DNA of 20,937 bases, from positions 1-20,937 of the forward strand of contig JBBSDV010000028.1 in the NCBI GenBank assembly GCA_038240335.1. Reading direction: 5' to 3'. Below are positions 5,779 to 14,347 of the stretch, piece by piece. The stretch comes from JBBSDV01 sp038240335 (lineage in GTDB: Bacteria; Chloroflexota; Dehalococcoidia; DSTF01; JACRBR01). Position numbers and translations under genes: made by a program. The notes beneath the pieces are model-generated. The model was not told the DNA's origin, did no database searches, and worked only from the letters and a program-made list of their open reading frames with translations. Position 1 is the first letter of the stretch, and every line of letters begins with the position of its first letter.

Positions 5779-8493
5779 TTACGCGTCTGCGGCCAGTTCT
5801 TGCTTGATGATGCGGCGCGCGAGGTCGAGCGCATCGTCGAGCTTGGATGCGTCCTTACCACCCGCCTGGGCCATGTCGGGGCGGCCGCCGCCGCCACCAC
5901 CGGCGACGGCGGCGATCTGCTTGATCAGATTGCCGGCATGGACGCCCGAGCCGTCTCGCCTCGGGGCGATGGCGAGGAAGTTCGGGCGGGCGCCGATGAC
6001 GGCTCCGAGGACGATGACGGCATCGCCGAGCTTGTTCCGAAGCACGTCGCCCATCTCGCGCATCGCCTCGACGTTCGCTGCCTGGACACGAGCGACGATC
6101 ATGGCGGTGCCGGCGACGTGCTCCGCGGCGGTCAGGAGCGTGTCGGCTTCGTCGCGGCCGGCCTGACGCTCGAGCTGCTGCACGCGCTTGCGTTCTGTCT
6201 CGAGCTCGGACTGGAGCGACGCGATGCGAGCGTCGGCCTCGCTGGCGGGCACGTTGAGCTGACGGCCTATGCGGGCAAGGGTGGATTGCTGGTCGAGCAC
6301 GAAGGCGTCGGCGAGCGAGCCGGTGAGCGCCTCGATGCGGCGCAGCCCGGAGCCAACGCTGCTCTCGGCGGCGATGATGAAGGTGCCAATCTCGCCGGTC
6401 CGGTGGCAGTGGGTGCCGCCGCAGAGCTCCTTCGAGAAGCAGCGGCCGCTTCCTGCTTCGTCGTCGTTCGGGATGCCGACGCCGGTCCCGGCAGGCGACG
6501 CGGCGGGCTCGCAGATGCCGACGACGCGGACGTGGGCGTGATACTTCTCGCCGAAGAGCGCCATCGCGCCGCCAGCGAGCGCTTCGTCGTAGGTTTGTTC
6601 CTCGGCGTGCACCTCGATATCGTCGCGGATCTTCTCGTTGACGAGCCGCTGCACGGCGGCGAGCTCCTCGGGCTTCGTCGATTCGATGTGGGTGAAGTCG
6701 AAGCGGAGGCGATCGGGCGCGACGAGTGAGCCAGCCTGGCGCACATGCTCGCCGAGCACCTGCCGCAGCGCGGCGTGGAGCAGGTGCGTGGCAGTGTGGT
6801 TGCGCTGGCTGGCCCGGCGGCGCTCGACGTTGACCTGCGCAGTCACGGCGTCATTCACGACTATCCGGCCCTCGGTGATGCGGCCGCCGTGGACGATCAG
6901 GCCCTCAGAGGCGTACTGGGTGTCGGCAATGGCGATACGCGCGCCGGCGGCGACGATCTCGCCGCTGTCGCCGGTCTGGCCACCGCCCTCGGGATAGAAC
7001 GGCGTGTCGAACAGCACGACCTCGACGGTCTCGCCGGCGTCGGCGCTGTCCTGGATGCCGGCGGCGCCGATGATGCCCGCGATCGTCGTGGCGTTGCGCG
7101 TGCGGTCGTAGCCGACGAACTTCGTCTGGATGTGCGCGAGCTCGGTGAACGCGGCGACCCGGTCGGCCTGGATATCGAATTTCGCGGACGCGCGGCCGCG
7201 CTCGCGCTGCGCCGTCATCTCGCGCGTGAAGCCTTCGAGGTCGACCTCAAAGCCCTCGCGCGCGGCGATCTCCTGCGTCAGCTCGAGCGGATAGCCATAG
7301 GTGTCGTAGAGGAGGAACGCCTGAGCGCCGGATACGTGCTTCGCGCCGGAGGCTTCGCTGAGGATGGCATCGAGATGCGTGCGCCCGCGCTCGAGCGTCT
7401 CGCGGAACTTCGACTCTTCGGCGGCGAGGAGCCGCATGACGAAGTCGCCGCGATCCTCGAGGTCGGGATAGGCACGCGCCATTTTCTCGATGACGGACTG
7501 CGCGACCTTGTCGAGCAGGCCGCCCTCGGCGTGCGGCGTCATCTGCGTCAGGAAGTAAACGGCGCGGCGGAGGATGCGGCGCAGCACGTAACCGCGGCCT
7601 TCGTTCGAGGGCAGCACACCGTCCGTGATCAAGAACGTCGCGGCGCGCGCGTGCTCGGCGACGATACGCATGGCACCATCGGTCGCCTCGTCGGCGCCGT
7701 AGCGCTTCGCGGAGACTTCCTCGATGCGCGAGATGATCGGCCGGAAGACGTCGGTCTCGTAGACCGTGTCTTTGCCCTGCAGCACGCAGGCGACGCGCTC
7801 GAGACCGGAGCCGGTGTCGATGTTCTTGCGGGGCAATGGTGTGCGCGTGCCGTCCTCGGCCTGAAAGAGGGTCATGAAGACCAGGTTCCAGACCTCGAGG
7901 AAGCGGCCGCAGTCGGGCTCGAGGTTCGGGCGGCAGGCGCCAGCGGCGCAGAACTCGCAGCTCGCGGGGCGCGGGCCGCGGTCGACGAAGATCTCGCTGT
8001 TCGGGCCGCAAGGGCCGACGTCGCCGCTGAACCAGTAGTTGTTCTTCTCGGGGTAGCGCTGGATGCGTGACTCGGGGACGCCGACTTCGCGCCAGATGTC
8101 GTGCGCCTCATCGTCCGTCTCGAAGATCGAGACCCATAACTCGTCCTTGGGTAGCCCAAAGCCCTCCGTAAGCAGCTCCCAAGCCCAATGGATCGCCTCG
8201 GTCTTGAAGTAGTCGCCGACGCTGAAGTTTCCGAGCATCTCGAACATCGTCAGGTGGCTGTAGTCGCCGACCTCGTCGATGTCGGTCGTGCGGAAGCACT
8301 TCTGCACGGTGACCATGCGCGGGGCGGGCGGCTCGGCTAGGCCCATGAAGTAGGGCTTAAAGGGCACCATGCCGGCGCTCGTGAAGAGCAGCGTCGGGTC
8401 GCCGTGGGGGACGAGCGATGCGCTGGGGATGCGGAGGTGGCCGCGCGCCGTGTAGAAGCGCGTAAACGTCTCGCGAATCTCGTCCACGTTCAT
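5779..8493 (-). CDS. alaS: Alanyl-tRNA synthetase
   Basis: 904 aa, full length. It charges tRNA-Ala and clears mischarged Ser/Gly-tRNA. The N-terminal class II catalytic domain shows FTSAGMVPFKPYFMG (about 37-51), CFRTTDIDEVGDYSHLTMFE and GPCGPNSEIF, followed by a Cys-rich insertion (PASCEFCAAGACRP...PDCG) that may bind zinc, then GSGLERV. The editing domain has HTATHLLH (about 563-570) and CGGTHCH (about 691-697), the zinc ligands of the class. The C-terminal DHHA1 part ends in the glycine loop GGGGGGRPDMAQAGGKD. The frame is open to a GTG at 8763, but MNVDEIRETFTRFY is the family N terminus. No ribosome binding site precedes this ATG; a promoter box sits six bases upstream, suggesting leaderless translation. 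First gene of the operon. Confidence 0.96.
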   Translation of the reverse strand: MNVDEIRETFTRFYTARGHLRIPSASLVPHGDPTLLFTSAGMVPFKPYFMGLAEPPAPRMVTVQKCFRTTDIDEVGDYSHLTMFEMLGNFSVGDYFKTEAIHWAWELLTEGFGLPKDELWVSIFETDDEAHDIWREVGVPESRIQRYPEKNNYWFSGDVGPCGPNSEIFVDRGPRPASCEFCAAGACRPNLEPDCGRFLEVWNLVFMTLFQAEDGTRTPLPRKNIDTGSGLERVACVLQGKDTVYETDVFRPIISRIEEVSAKRYGADEATDGAMRIVAEHARAATFLITDGVLPSNEGRGYVLRRILRRAVYFLTQMTPHAEGGLLDKVAQSVIEKMARAYPDLEDRGDFVMRLLAAEESKFRETLERGRTHLDAILSEASGAKHVSGAQAFLLYDTYGYPLELTQEIAAREGFEVDLEGFTREMTAQRERGRASAKFDIQADRVAAFTELAHIQTKFVGYDRTRNATTIAGIIGAAGIQDSADAGETVEVVLFDTPFYPEGGGQTGDSGEIVAAGARIAIADTQYASEGLIVHGGRITEGRIVVNDAVTAQVNVERRRASQRNHTATHLLHAALRQVLGEHVRQAGSLVAPDRLRFDFTHIESTKPEELAAVQRLVNEKIRDDIEVHAEEQTYDEALAGGAMALFGEKYHAHVRVVGICEPAASPAGTGVGIPNDDEAGSGRCFSKELCGGTHCHRTGEIGTFIIAAESSVGSGLRRIEALTGSLADAFVLDQQSTLARIGRQLNVPASEADARIASLQSELETERKRVQQLERQAGRDEADTLLTAAEHVAGTAMIVARVQAANVEAMREMGDVLRNKLGDAVIVLGAVIGARPNFLAIAPRRDGSGVHAGNLIKQIAAVAGGGGGGRPDMAQAGGKDASKLDDALDLARRIIKQELAADA

Positions 8494-8499
8494 GGGGTC

Positions 8500-8528
8500 A
8501 TTGTAGGCGGGGGGTTCGGGAGTGAGAA
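8500..8528 (-). promoter_or_regulatory. Leaderless-type promoter of alaS
   Basis: On the minus strand TTCTCA (8523-8528) is followed by a 17-base spacer and TACAAT (8500-8505). Six bases later comes the alaS ATG (8491-8493), so the predicted transcription start falls on or next to the A of the start codon. No Shine-Dalgarno sequence is present. The box matches TATAAT at 5 of 6 positions. Confidence 0.55.
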
Positions 8529-8584
8529 GCCGGTGGAAGGCGAAGCGGGAAGCGGGGGGATGTGAGGTCGTAGGGGTGGAGCGA

Positions 8585-9961
8585 ATGCGAGTCAGCCTCC
8601 AGCGGAGCGACGCGCGCGCCGATACTCCAGCGATGGCACGAATTCGAGCCGCCGCTGATGCACGGCCCATCGCTGTTGACACCGTGCAGGTACGGCCGGC
8701 GCTGATCGTCGCGGGGGTGCTGGCGGCTGCCGCATTGCTGGCGACGATGGCGATGGTTGGCACGACGGTCGCGCATGTTGTCGGCGGCGGCTATGGCACG
8801 AACGACTTCATCAGCTTCTACGCGGCAGGCAATATCGTGCGCACGGGACACGGGGCGCGGCTATACGACATCCGCGTGCAAGAGGTCGTGGAGCGCATCC
8901 ACTATCCGGACGGATTTCGGAACACCTACGCTTACGTTCTGCCGGTGTTCGCCGCGTGGATCTTCGCACCGTTCTCCAAGCTGCCGTTTGCGCCGGCGGT
9001 ACTGACCTGGATGGCACTGCAGACGCTGCTGCTCGCCGGCCTCGTGCGAGGATTGTCGCGGCACCTCGCGGGCGTACCGGCGCTGCCGCGGAATGTGTTC
9101 CTCGGCGTGTTCGCACTCTCGATGCCGGCCGTTACGTCGATCATCGTCGGCGAAGTCGATCTGATCGTTTTCGCCGGCGTGCTTCTCGGATACCTGCTTC
9201 TCCGGCGCGACCGGCAGGAACTTGCCGGGCTGGCGCTGTCGCTGGCGCTGTTCAAACCGCATCTTGTTATCGGCATCGTGCTGATGCTGCTCGTGTGGCG
9301 ACAGTGGCGAACGCTGCTGCCGTTCGCCGCCGCGGCGACCGCGCTACTTGTGATCCCGGCGCTGCTTACGAGCCCCGGGCTGTTAGTCGCCAACGCACGG
9401 CTGCTCGCGCACTTCCCGGCTTCGGGCCAGCATTTGTCGATCGACGAGAGCGCGATGCCCAACTGGCGCGGATTCGTGGTCAGCGCGACGGGAGAGGGCA
9501 GCATGTGGCTGTGGTTGCCGGGGCTTCTGGTCATCGCCGGAGCCGCGATTGCGATTGCGCTGCCACGGTGGCGGGCGGCGACGAGTGGCGGCGTTGCCGC
9601 GGATCAGTCGTACGCGCTCGCGGTGCTGCTGCCGCTGCTTATCTCGCCCCATCTGCACACGCAGAGCCTGGTGCTGCTGTTCGTACCGGGAGCGATCCTG
9701 CTTCGCGGCGTCCTTCGGCCCGATAGCGGCGGGAATGTACTCGAGCGGCAGCTCGACGTTGTGACTGTGCTGCTTCTGGTGTTCGCCGCCATGTTCGTGC
9801 TGTGGTATCTGGCCGTGACCGCTGTTGCACTCACGGTGTTCCCGCTGATGCTGTTCTACTGGCTCTGCGCACACCGCTGGCCGGCGGGGGAGGCACCACC
9901 ACCGGCGACGCTGCGCACGCACCGGTTCGAGCCGACACCGCTCGCCGGCGCGCCGGGATGA
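8585..9961 (+). CDS. GT87 / DUF2029-type polyprenol-mannose-dependent glycosyltransferase-like membrane protein
   Basis: 458 aa from ATG 8585, which has AGGGGTGGAG just upstream; the frame is open from GTG 8522, and ATG 8633 is another possible start. About ten hydrophobic helices span the protein. The first is near the N terminus (PALIVAGVLAAAALLATMAMV). After it the external loop carries GTNDFISFYAAG with the acidic residue expected of GT-C enzymes, then GARLYD, typical of the GT87 (DUF2029) family. Known members use polyprenyl-phosphate mannose to build mannosylated lipids or glycans outside the membrane. Substrate here is unknown. It is divergent from alaS, with which it shares about 90 bp of promoter region. 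A cytoplasmic Pro/Thr-rich tail ends the protein. Confidence 0.8.
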   Translation: MRVSLQRSDARADTPAMARIRAAADARPIAVDTVQVRPALIVAGVLAAAALLATMAMVGTTVAHVVGGGYGTNDFISFYAAGNIVRTGHGARLYDIRVQEVVERIHYPDGFRNTYAYVLPVFAAWIFAPFSKLPFAPAVLTWMALQTLLLAGLVRGLSRHLAGVPALPRNVFLGVFALSMPAVTSIIVGEVDLIVFAGVLLGYLLLRRDRQELAGLALSLALFKPHLVIGIVLMLLVWRQWRTLLPFAAAATALLVIPALLTSPGLLVANARLLAHFPASGQHLSIDESAMPNWRGFVVSATGEGSMWLWLPGLLVIAGAAIAIALPRWRAATSGGVAADQSYALAVLLPLLISPHLHTQSLVLLFVPGAILLRGVLRPDSGGNVLERQLDVVTVLLLVFAAMFVLWYLAVTAVALTVFPLMLFYWLCAHRWPAGEAPPPATLRTHRFEPTPLAGAPG

Positions 9962-9974
9962 GATCCTTCGAGCC

Positions 9975-10004
9975 TTGACAGCTTCGCTCGTGCGTCGATA
10001 CGAT
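9975..10004 (+). promoter_or_regulatory. Promoter for the glmU unit
   Basis: TTGACA (9975-9980), an 18-base spacer and TACGAT (9999-10004). It starts 13 bases after the GT87-like stop codon and would give a leader of about 160 bases before glmU. The architecture matches the promoter at 14249-14278. Confidence 0.55.
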
Positions 10005-10052
10005 CCGAGCGGCCATAGCCTCGCCGCCCGTTATGCGGCCGGGTCAGCCATC

Positions 10053-10175
10053 ATGCTTACCATCGACGACGAACCTCCCCAGACCGCAGCCCTCGACACA
10101 CTGAGACTTCACGCGTGCGCGATCCCGCTGCCGGCGGCGTCCGAGTGCTCGCGACGGCGCGGCTCCTCGGTATGA
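10053..10175 (+). CDS. Possible 40-codon upstream ORF coupled to glmU
   Basis: The frame starts ATG at 10053 (MLTIDDEPPQTAALDTL...) and ends TGA at 10173-10175. The stop overlaps the glmU ATG as ATGA. It lies wholly within the predicted leader RNA from the promoter at 9975-10004. Its ribosome binding site is weak (CCGGG about ten bases upstream) and it resembles no known protein. The reason to record it is that glmU itself has no Shine-Dalgarno site, so re-initiation from this short ORF would explain how glmU is translated. Confidence 0.35.
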   Translation: MLTIDDEPPQTAALDTLRLHACAIPLPAASECSRRRGSSV

Positions 10176-11665
10176 CGATTCGAGGACGCTGGGTCGCGAT
10201 CATCATGGCGGCGGGACAGGGAACGCGCATGCGGTCGGCGCTGCCGAAGGTGGCGCATCCGATCGCCGGCCGCCCCCTCGTTCGACATGTGATCGAATGT
10301 GTTCGCGCGGCGGGCGTTACGGACATCATCGTCGTCGTCGGCCCAGGCGCGGAAGCCAACGCGGTGCGAGTGGCGGCGGGTGCGGATGTGCGTTTCGCCG
10401 TGCAGGCGCAACCGCTCGGCACGGGCGATGCGGTGGAGTCCGCCCGCGATGCGGCCGGTGATGCGGAGTTCGTGCTGATCATGAATGGCGACGTGCCGCT
10501 CGTTCTCCCGGAAACACTCGCCCGCCTGATGGCCGCGATCACGAAACGCGGCGCGACGGCTCCCGATGTCGGGTTCGTGCCGGAGCCGCGGGTGACGCCA
10601 ACCGCGACCGAAGCACCACCGAACCTCGCGTTGCTTACCGCACACGTGACGATCGAGTCGTACGGATATCTCGATCTTGCAGGAGAGCGCGTGACGCGGA
10701 TCGTCGAGACGAAGGAGCACGAAGCAACGGATCGTGCGGCGTTGCGAGACATCAACGCCGGCCAGTACGCCACACGGGCATCGTGGCTCTGGTCGCACCT
10801 GCCTGCGATCGAGCCGGCGGCGAACGGCGAGCGCTACCTGACGCATCTTGCGTCGCTGGCGCATCTCGAAGGCGATGGGGCGATCGCTGTGCGCGCTGCC
10901 GACCCGGACGAGGTGCGGGGGATCAACGATCGCGTTCAGCTGGCTGAAGCGGACGCGATCATGCGCGAACGAATTGGGCGCGCTCACATGCTCGCCGGCG
11001 TCACGATCATCGATCCGGCGACCACCTACATCGATGCCGGCGTCACAATCGGCGCCGACACCACGATCGCGCCGCAGACGCACGTCGCGGGAGCGAGCGC
11101 GATCGGCGGTGGCTGCGTCATTGGTCCCGGCACGTTCATACGTGATTCCGCGATCGGCGAACGCTGCGTCGTTCGCTATTCGATGGTCGAGTCGTCGACG
11201 ATTGAGCATGGCGTGGATATCGGGCCGTACAGCCACTTGCGACCAGGGGCGTACGTCGCCGCGGATGCGCATATCGGCAACTTCGCGGAAGTGAAGTCGG
11301 CGCGGCTCGGCCGGCGAACGAAAATGGGACACTTCAGCTACATCGGCGACGCGGACGTGGGTGACGACGTCAATATCGGCGCGGGCACGATCACCGCGAA
11401 CTACGACGGCGCGAGCAAGCATCGCACGACGATCGGCGATGGCGCGTTCATCGGCAGCGACACGATGCTGGTCGCGCCAGTGAGCATCGGCAAGGGCGCC
11501 GGCACGAGCGCGGGCTCCGTCGTCACACGCGACGTGCCGGACGGCATGATGGCGCTAGGCGCGCCCGCCCGCATCCGTGCGAAGAGCGATGCCGCGCGCG
11601 AAGACGGATCTGGTTCGGACGCCGCGACGTCCGCCAATGAGGAGAATGCACACCCTGCACACTGA
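10172..11665 (+). CDS. glmU: Bifunctional UDP-GlcNAc pyrophosphorylase / glucosamine-1-phosphate acetyltransferase GlmU
   Basis: 497 aa. It acetylates glucosamine-1-phosphate and then uridylylates it to UDP-GlcNAc, the precursor of peptidoglycan and glycans. The N-terminal uridyltransferase domain has AIIMAAGQGTRM (9-20) and PK (25-26), PLGTGDAV and NGDVPL. From about residue 265 a left-handed beta-helix of hexapeptide repeats follows. The acetyltransferase site is conserved: LRPGAY, FAEVKSARLG, the catalytic His in KMGHFSYIGDA, and GAGTITANYDG. The last 20 or so residues are a Ser/Ala/Glu-rich tail beyond the usual end. The ATG chosen fits the family N terminus; the frame is open to GTG 10115. 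No ribosome binding site is seen. Its 3' end overlaps the CBS protein gene by 29 bases. Confidence 0.94.
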   Translation: MTIRGRWVAIIMAAGQGTRMRSALPKVAHPIAGRPLVRHVIECVRAAGVTDIIVVVGPGAEANAVRVAAGADVRFAVQAQPLGTGDAVESARDAAGDAEFVLIMNGDVPLVLPETLARLMAAITKRGATAPDVGFVPEPRVTPTATEAPPNLALLTAHVTIESYGYLDLAGERVTRIVETKEHEATDRAALRDINAGQYATRASWLWSHLPAIEPAANGERYLTHLASLAHLEGDGAIAVRAADPDEVRGINDRVQLAEADAIMRERIGRAHMLAGVTIIDPATTYIDAGVTIGADTTIAPQTHVAGASAIGGGCVIGPGTFIRDSAIGERCVVRYSMVESSTIEHGVDIGPYSHLRPGAYVAADAHIGNFAEVKSARLGRRTKMGHFSYIGDADVGDDVNIGAGTITANYDGASKHRTTIGDGAFIGSDTMLVAPVSIGKGAGTSAGSVVTRDVPDGMMALGAPARIRAKSDAAREDGSGSDAATSANEENAHPAH

Positions 11666-12926
11666 CAGCATCATCGGACTGCTTGTCCTCGCGCTGGCGC
11701 TGCTCGTGCTGGTGATCGTCGCCGCATCGGAGGCCGTCGTCGCGTCGGCAAGCCGCGCGCGGCTGCGCACGATCGCCGGCAAGGGCAACATTCGCGCCGA
11801 GTCGCTGCACGGATACGTCACGACGCGGACATCGACGCTGGGCGCGCTGGCGGTTGTCCGCAATCTTGCCGTCGTGCTCGTGACGGCGATCGGCATCTTC
11901 CTCATCACCCGCGAGCAGGGGCACACCTGGGCGATCCTGCTGGCCGTCGCGGCCGGGACACTCGTCGTTGTGGCCGTGCTCGACGCGTTGCCGCGGCTGA
12001 TGGTCGCGAAGAACTCCGAGGCATGGGGGTTGCGGCTGACGCCGGTCATCGGCCTCGTGCGCACGGTGTTCGGGCCGCTGGCAAGCGCGATTAACCGGAG
12101 CTTTGGCGGCGTCGTCCACACGAACGGCGACGATCAATCCGACGATGAGACGACGGAGATCCTGCGCCTCGCCGAGATCGACACGGATGGCGACCCGATC
12201 GAAGAAGAAGAGCGGCAGATGATCCGGGGCATCATCGAGATGGAGGACACGACGGCGCGCGAGATCATGGCGCCACGCATCGACATTGTCGCGCTCGAGC
12301 AGGATCAGACGATCGACGACGCGCTGGCGGTCATCGTGGCACGTGGGTTCAGCCGCATTCCGCTCTACCACGACACGATCGACAACATCGTCGGGATCAT
12401 CTATGCCAAAGATCTGCTGCGCTGCCTAACGGAGGACCGGCGGCCGTCGCTGCTGGAGATCGCCCGGCCGCCGTATTTCATCCCGGAATCGAAGCGCGTC
12501 GACGAGCTGCTGGCGGAATTGCGACAGACGAAGGTACACATCGCGATCATCGTCGACGAATACGGCGGCACGGCGGGACTTGTGACGATCGAGGATCTGC
12601 TCGAAGAGATCGTCGGCGAGATCCAGGACGAGTACGACCGCGAAGAAGCGCCGATCGAGCGCGTGAACGAGACGGAGGCCATCCTCGATGCGCGTGTGAG
12701 CATCGACGCGCTGTCGGAGCTGTTCGGCTTCGAGAACGATGAGGAGCAGCAGGAATACGATACCGTCGGCGGCTTCGTCTACCACCACCTCGGCAAGGTG
12801 CCGGTCGCCGGGGATGAGGTGCGGGTCGATGGACTGACACTGCGCGTGCTGAGCGTCCTCGGCCGGCGGATCAAGAAGGTGCGGGCGACGCGGATGGTCG
12901 AGGAAGCGCCGGTCGCAGCGCCTTAA
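11637..12926 (+). CDS. CorC/HlyC-type membrane protein with paired CBS domains
   Basis: 429 aa from ATG 11637; ATG 11646 is also possible. Three hydrophobic helices make a short DUF21-like membrane part: one right after the N terminus, then NLAVVLVTAIGIFLI and WAILLAVAAGTLVVVAVL. A charged linker then holds EEEERQMIRGIIEMEDTTARE and IMAPRIDIVAL, the usual lead into the first CBS domain. The second CBS domain contains HIAIIVDEYGGTAGLVT and EDLLEEIVGEIQDEYD, and the CorC_HlyC C-terminal domain (YDTVGGFVYHHLGKVP...) ends the protein. Family members are linked to Mg/Co or other ion transport, with CBS domains binding adenine nucleotides. The start lies inside the end of glmU, so the two are co-transcribed. 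Confidence 0.88.
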   Translation: MRRMHTLHTDSIIGLLVLALALLVLVIVAASEAVVASASRARLRTIAGKGNIRAESLHGYVTTRTSTLGALAVVRNLAVVLVTAIGIFLITREQGHTWAILLAVAAGTLVVVAVLDALPRLMVAKNSEAWGLRLTPVIGLVRTVFGPLASAINRSFGGVVHTNGDDQSDDETTEILRLAEIDTDGDPIEEEERQMIRGIIEMEDTTAREIMAPRIDIVALEQDQTIDDALAVIVARGFSRIPLYHDTIDNIVGIIYAKDLLRCLTEDRRPSLLEIARPPYFIPESKRVDELLAELRQTKVHIAIIVDEYGGTAGLVTIEDLLEEIVGEIQDEYDREEAPIERVNETEAILDARVSIDALSELFGFENDEEQQEYDTVGGFVYHHLGKVPVAGDEVRVDGLTLRVLSVLGRRIKKVRATRMVEEAPVAAP

Positions 12927-13092
12927 AGCGCAGATGCTGCGGCGTGGTCGCTCGACCGATGGCGCGACGAGCGTTTCGAAACATGGCGGAAAGCGCCGAG
13001 CCCGATCTGCAGCGGACGGCGACAGCACTTCACGCAGCATCGCGTTACGCTTAGAACATCATTCGGCTTGACAGCAGGAGCAGGAGGCGCGC
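12927..13092 (+). other. Intergenic region with long-range inverted repeat
   Basis: GATGCTGCG at 12933-12941 is answered by CGCAGCATC at 13032-13040, and the arms extend with GCGTG and CAC around a three-base offset. Between them CGCTCG and CGAGCG can form a smaller hairpin. This could be a terminator-like structure for the glmU unit or a structured leader for the next gene. There is no T run. A TTGACA at 13068 has no usable -10 before the start codon. Confidence 0.3.
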
Positions 13093-14118
13093 GTGCGCAA
13101 GATTTTCGACATTCACATGCATTTCCCGCGAAACTGGGACAAGCCGGACGAGGACCCGACCGGGCTTGTCGAGAATCTGTACGAGCGCGCGATCGAAGCG
13201 GGCGTGACGAGGGCGAATTTCCTCTGTGGCGGCCGCTGGGGCATCTCGCATGAAGACTCGATCAAGCACGCGCAACGGCACGCCGATCTGTTCATCCCGA
13301 CGGCAATGATCGACCCGGAGACGACGAGGCCGGAGCGACTTGGTGAGCTGCGCGATATGGGGTACCGCGGCCTGAAGATGATCGGGGTGCTGCGGGATTA
13401 CGATTGCGCGGACTACTTCCCCATCTACGAGACAGCGCAGAAGTTCGACTGGCCGATCCTGCTCCATATGGGCGTGATCGGCGGCGGCATCGACTACGCG
13501 ATCACGCACCCGCGGCGCGATGCCGAGGCGGCCGAGGGGTACCGGCGCTTCAGCAAGATGTTCGCGCAGGGGCGCAACATGTCGGCGACGCGGATGCGGC
13601 CGTTTCACCTCGACACGATCGCCAACAACTTCCCGAAGCTGCGGCTGATCGGCGCGCATCTCGGCGGCACCGGTAACTATGACGAAGCAGCGTCGGTCGC
13701 GCGCTGGCGGCACAACGTGTACTTCGACTTCAGCGGCGGCACGACGATCGAGCGGCACGCGCTGGAGCGCCGCTTGATCGGCCACGAGATCGGCTTTGAG
13801 AAGCTGATCTTCGGCTCCGACACGTCGCCGGAGAAGATCGGCGAGCACATCCGGCGCTGGGACACGATCTTCGACCTGCTCGATGTACCGGAAGACGCCC
13901 GCGAGCGGATGTGGTGGTCGAACGGCGCAGAGATCTACGGCGAAGAAGATATCGTGTGGATGAAGAAGCGGCGGACCAAGCGCGAGCAGCCGGTAGCGAT
14001 CACAGCAAGAGGCTCGGCGAAGGCGAACGGCCGGGCGAAGCCCGCGACGGGCGGCTCGAAGAACGGCGCGTCATCCGCGAAGGTCCCGGCCGCGCGGGCG
14101 ACGACAAAGCGCCGCTAG
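13093..14118 (+). CDS. Metal-dependent amidohydrolase (ACMSD-like, Amidohydro_2) with basic tail
   Basis: 341 aa. The GTG start has AGGAGG (13082-13087) five bases upstream. The TIM-barrel metal site is complete: DIHMH (6-10; His8, His10), HMGV (His125), GAHLGG (His189) and GSDTSP (Asp243), the order seen in the ACMSD / 2-pyrone-dicarboxylate / decarboxylase-hydrolase superfamily. A GLKMIG block (93-98) matches the position of a conserved Lys region. The substrate cannot be told from sequence. Residues from about 291 form an unusual Lys/Arg/Ala/Gly/Ser tail of 50 residues that is not part of the enzyme fold and looks like a histone H1-type or RNA/DNA-binding tail. No obvious partner lies next to it. 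Confidence 0.82.
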   Translation: MRKIFDIHMHFPRNWDKPDEDPTGLVENLYERAIEAGVTRANFLCGGRWGISHEDSIKHAQRHADLFIPTAMIDPETTRPERLGELRDMGYRGLKMIGVLRDYDCADYFPIYETAQKFDWPILLHMGVIGGGIDYAITHPRRDAEAAEGYRRFSKMFAQGRNMSATRMRPFHLDTIANNFPKLRLIGAHLGGTGNYDEAASVARWRHNVYFDFSGGTTIERHALERRLIGHEIGFEKLIFGSDTSPEKIGEHIRRWDTIFDLLDVPEDARERMWWSNGAEIYGEEDIVWMKKRRTKREQPVAITARGSAKANGRAKPATGGSKNGASSAKVPAARATTKRR

Positions 14119-14248
14119 CCGGCCTTGGTCCCTCGATCGCATCACCGCCGCGCTCGAGTGCTGTGGGAGTGCCGCAGCGGCCCCGGATGTTGCGTCGTGC
14201 GCCGCTGGCCTTCGATGCAGAATGAACGCCGGGCAGCACAGAGCGACA

Positions 14249-14278
14249 TTGACAGGCTGCATAAGGCAGGGCTAAGAT
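14249..14278 (+). promoter_or_regulatory. Promoter for the 14348 membrane gene
   Basis: TTGACA (14249-14254), an 18-base spacer and TAAGAT (14273-14278). The predicted leader is about 60 bases and contains the 14309-14325 hairpin. It shares its geometry with the glmU promoter. Confidence 0.55.
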
Positions 14279-14308
14279 CGCGAGTCCGATTGCGACAGGC
14301 TGCCACCC

Positions 14309-14325
14309 CGAACCCGGGGGGTTCG
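14309..14325 (+). promoter_or_regulatory. Hairpin in the leader of the 14348 gene
   Basis: CGAACCC (14309-14315) pairs perfectly with GGGTTCG (14319-14325) around a GGG loop, 22 bases before the start codon. It could shape translation initiation. No known riboswitch class was recognised and no terminator T run follows. Confidence 0.35.
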
Positions 14326-14347
14326 CGTGTCACCGGGACGGTCCGCT

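Noticed and set aside
6745..8070. Long plus-strand open frame (about 440 codons)
   Set aside because: It is the antisense of alaS, caused by high GC codon bias; its product is Asp/Glu/Ala/Arg-rich with no family features.
13068..13073. TTGACA as -35 for the amidohydrolase gene
   Set aside because: A -10 at the right distance would fall inside the gene start, past its ribosome binding site.
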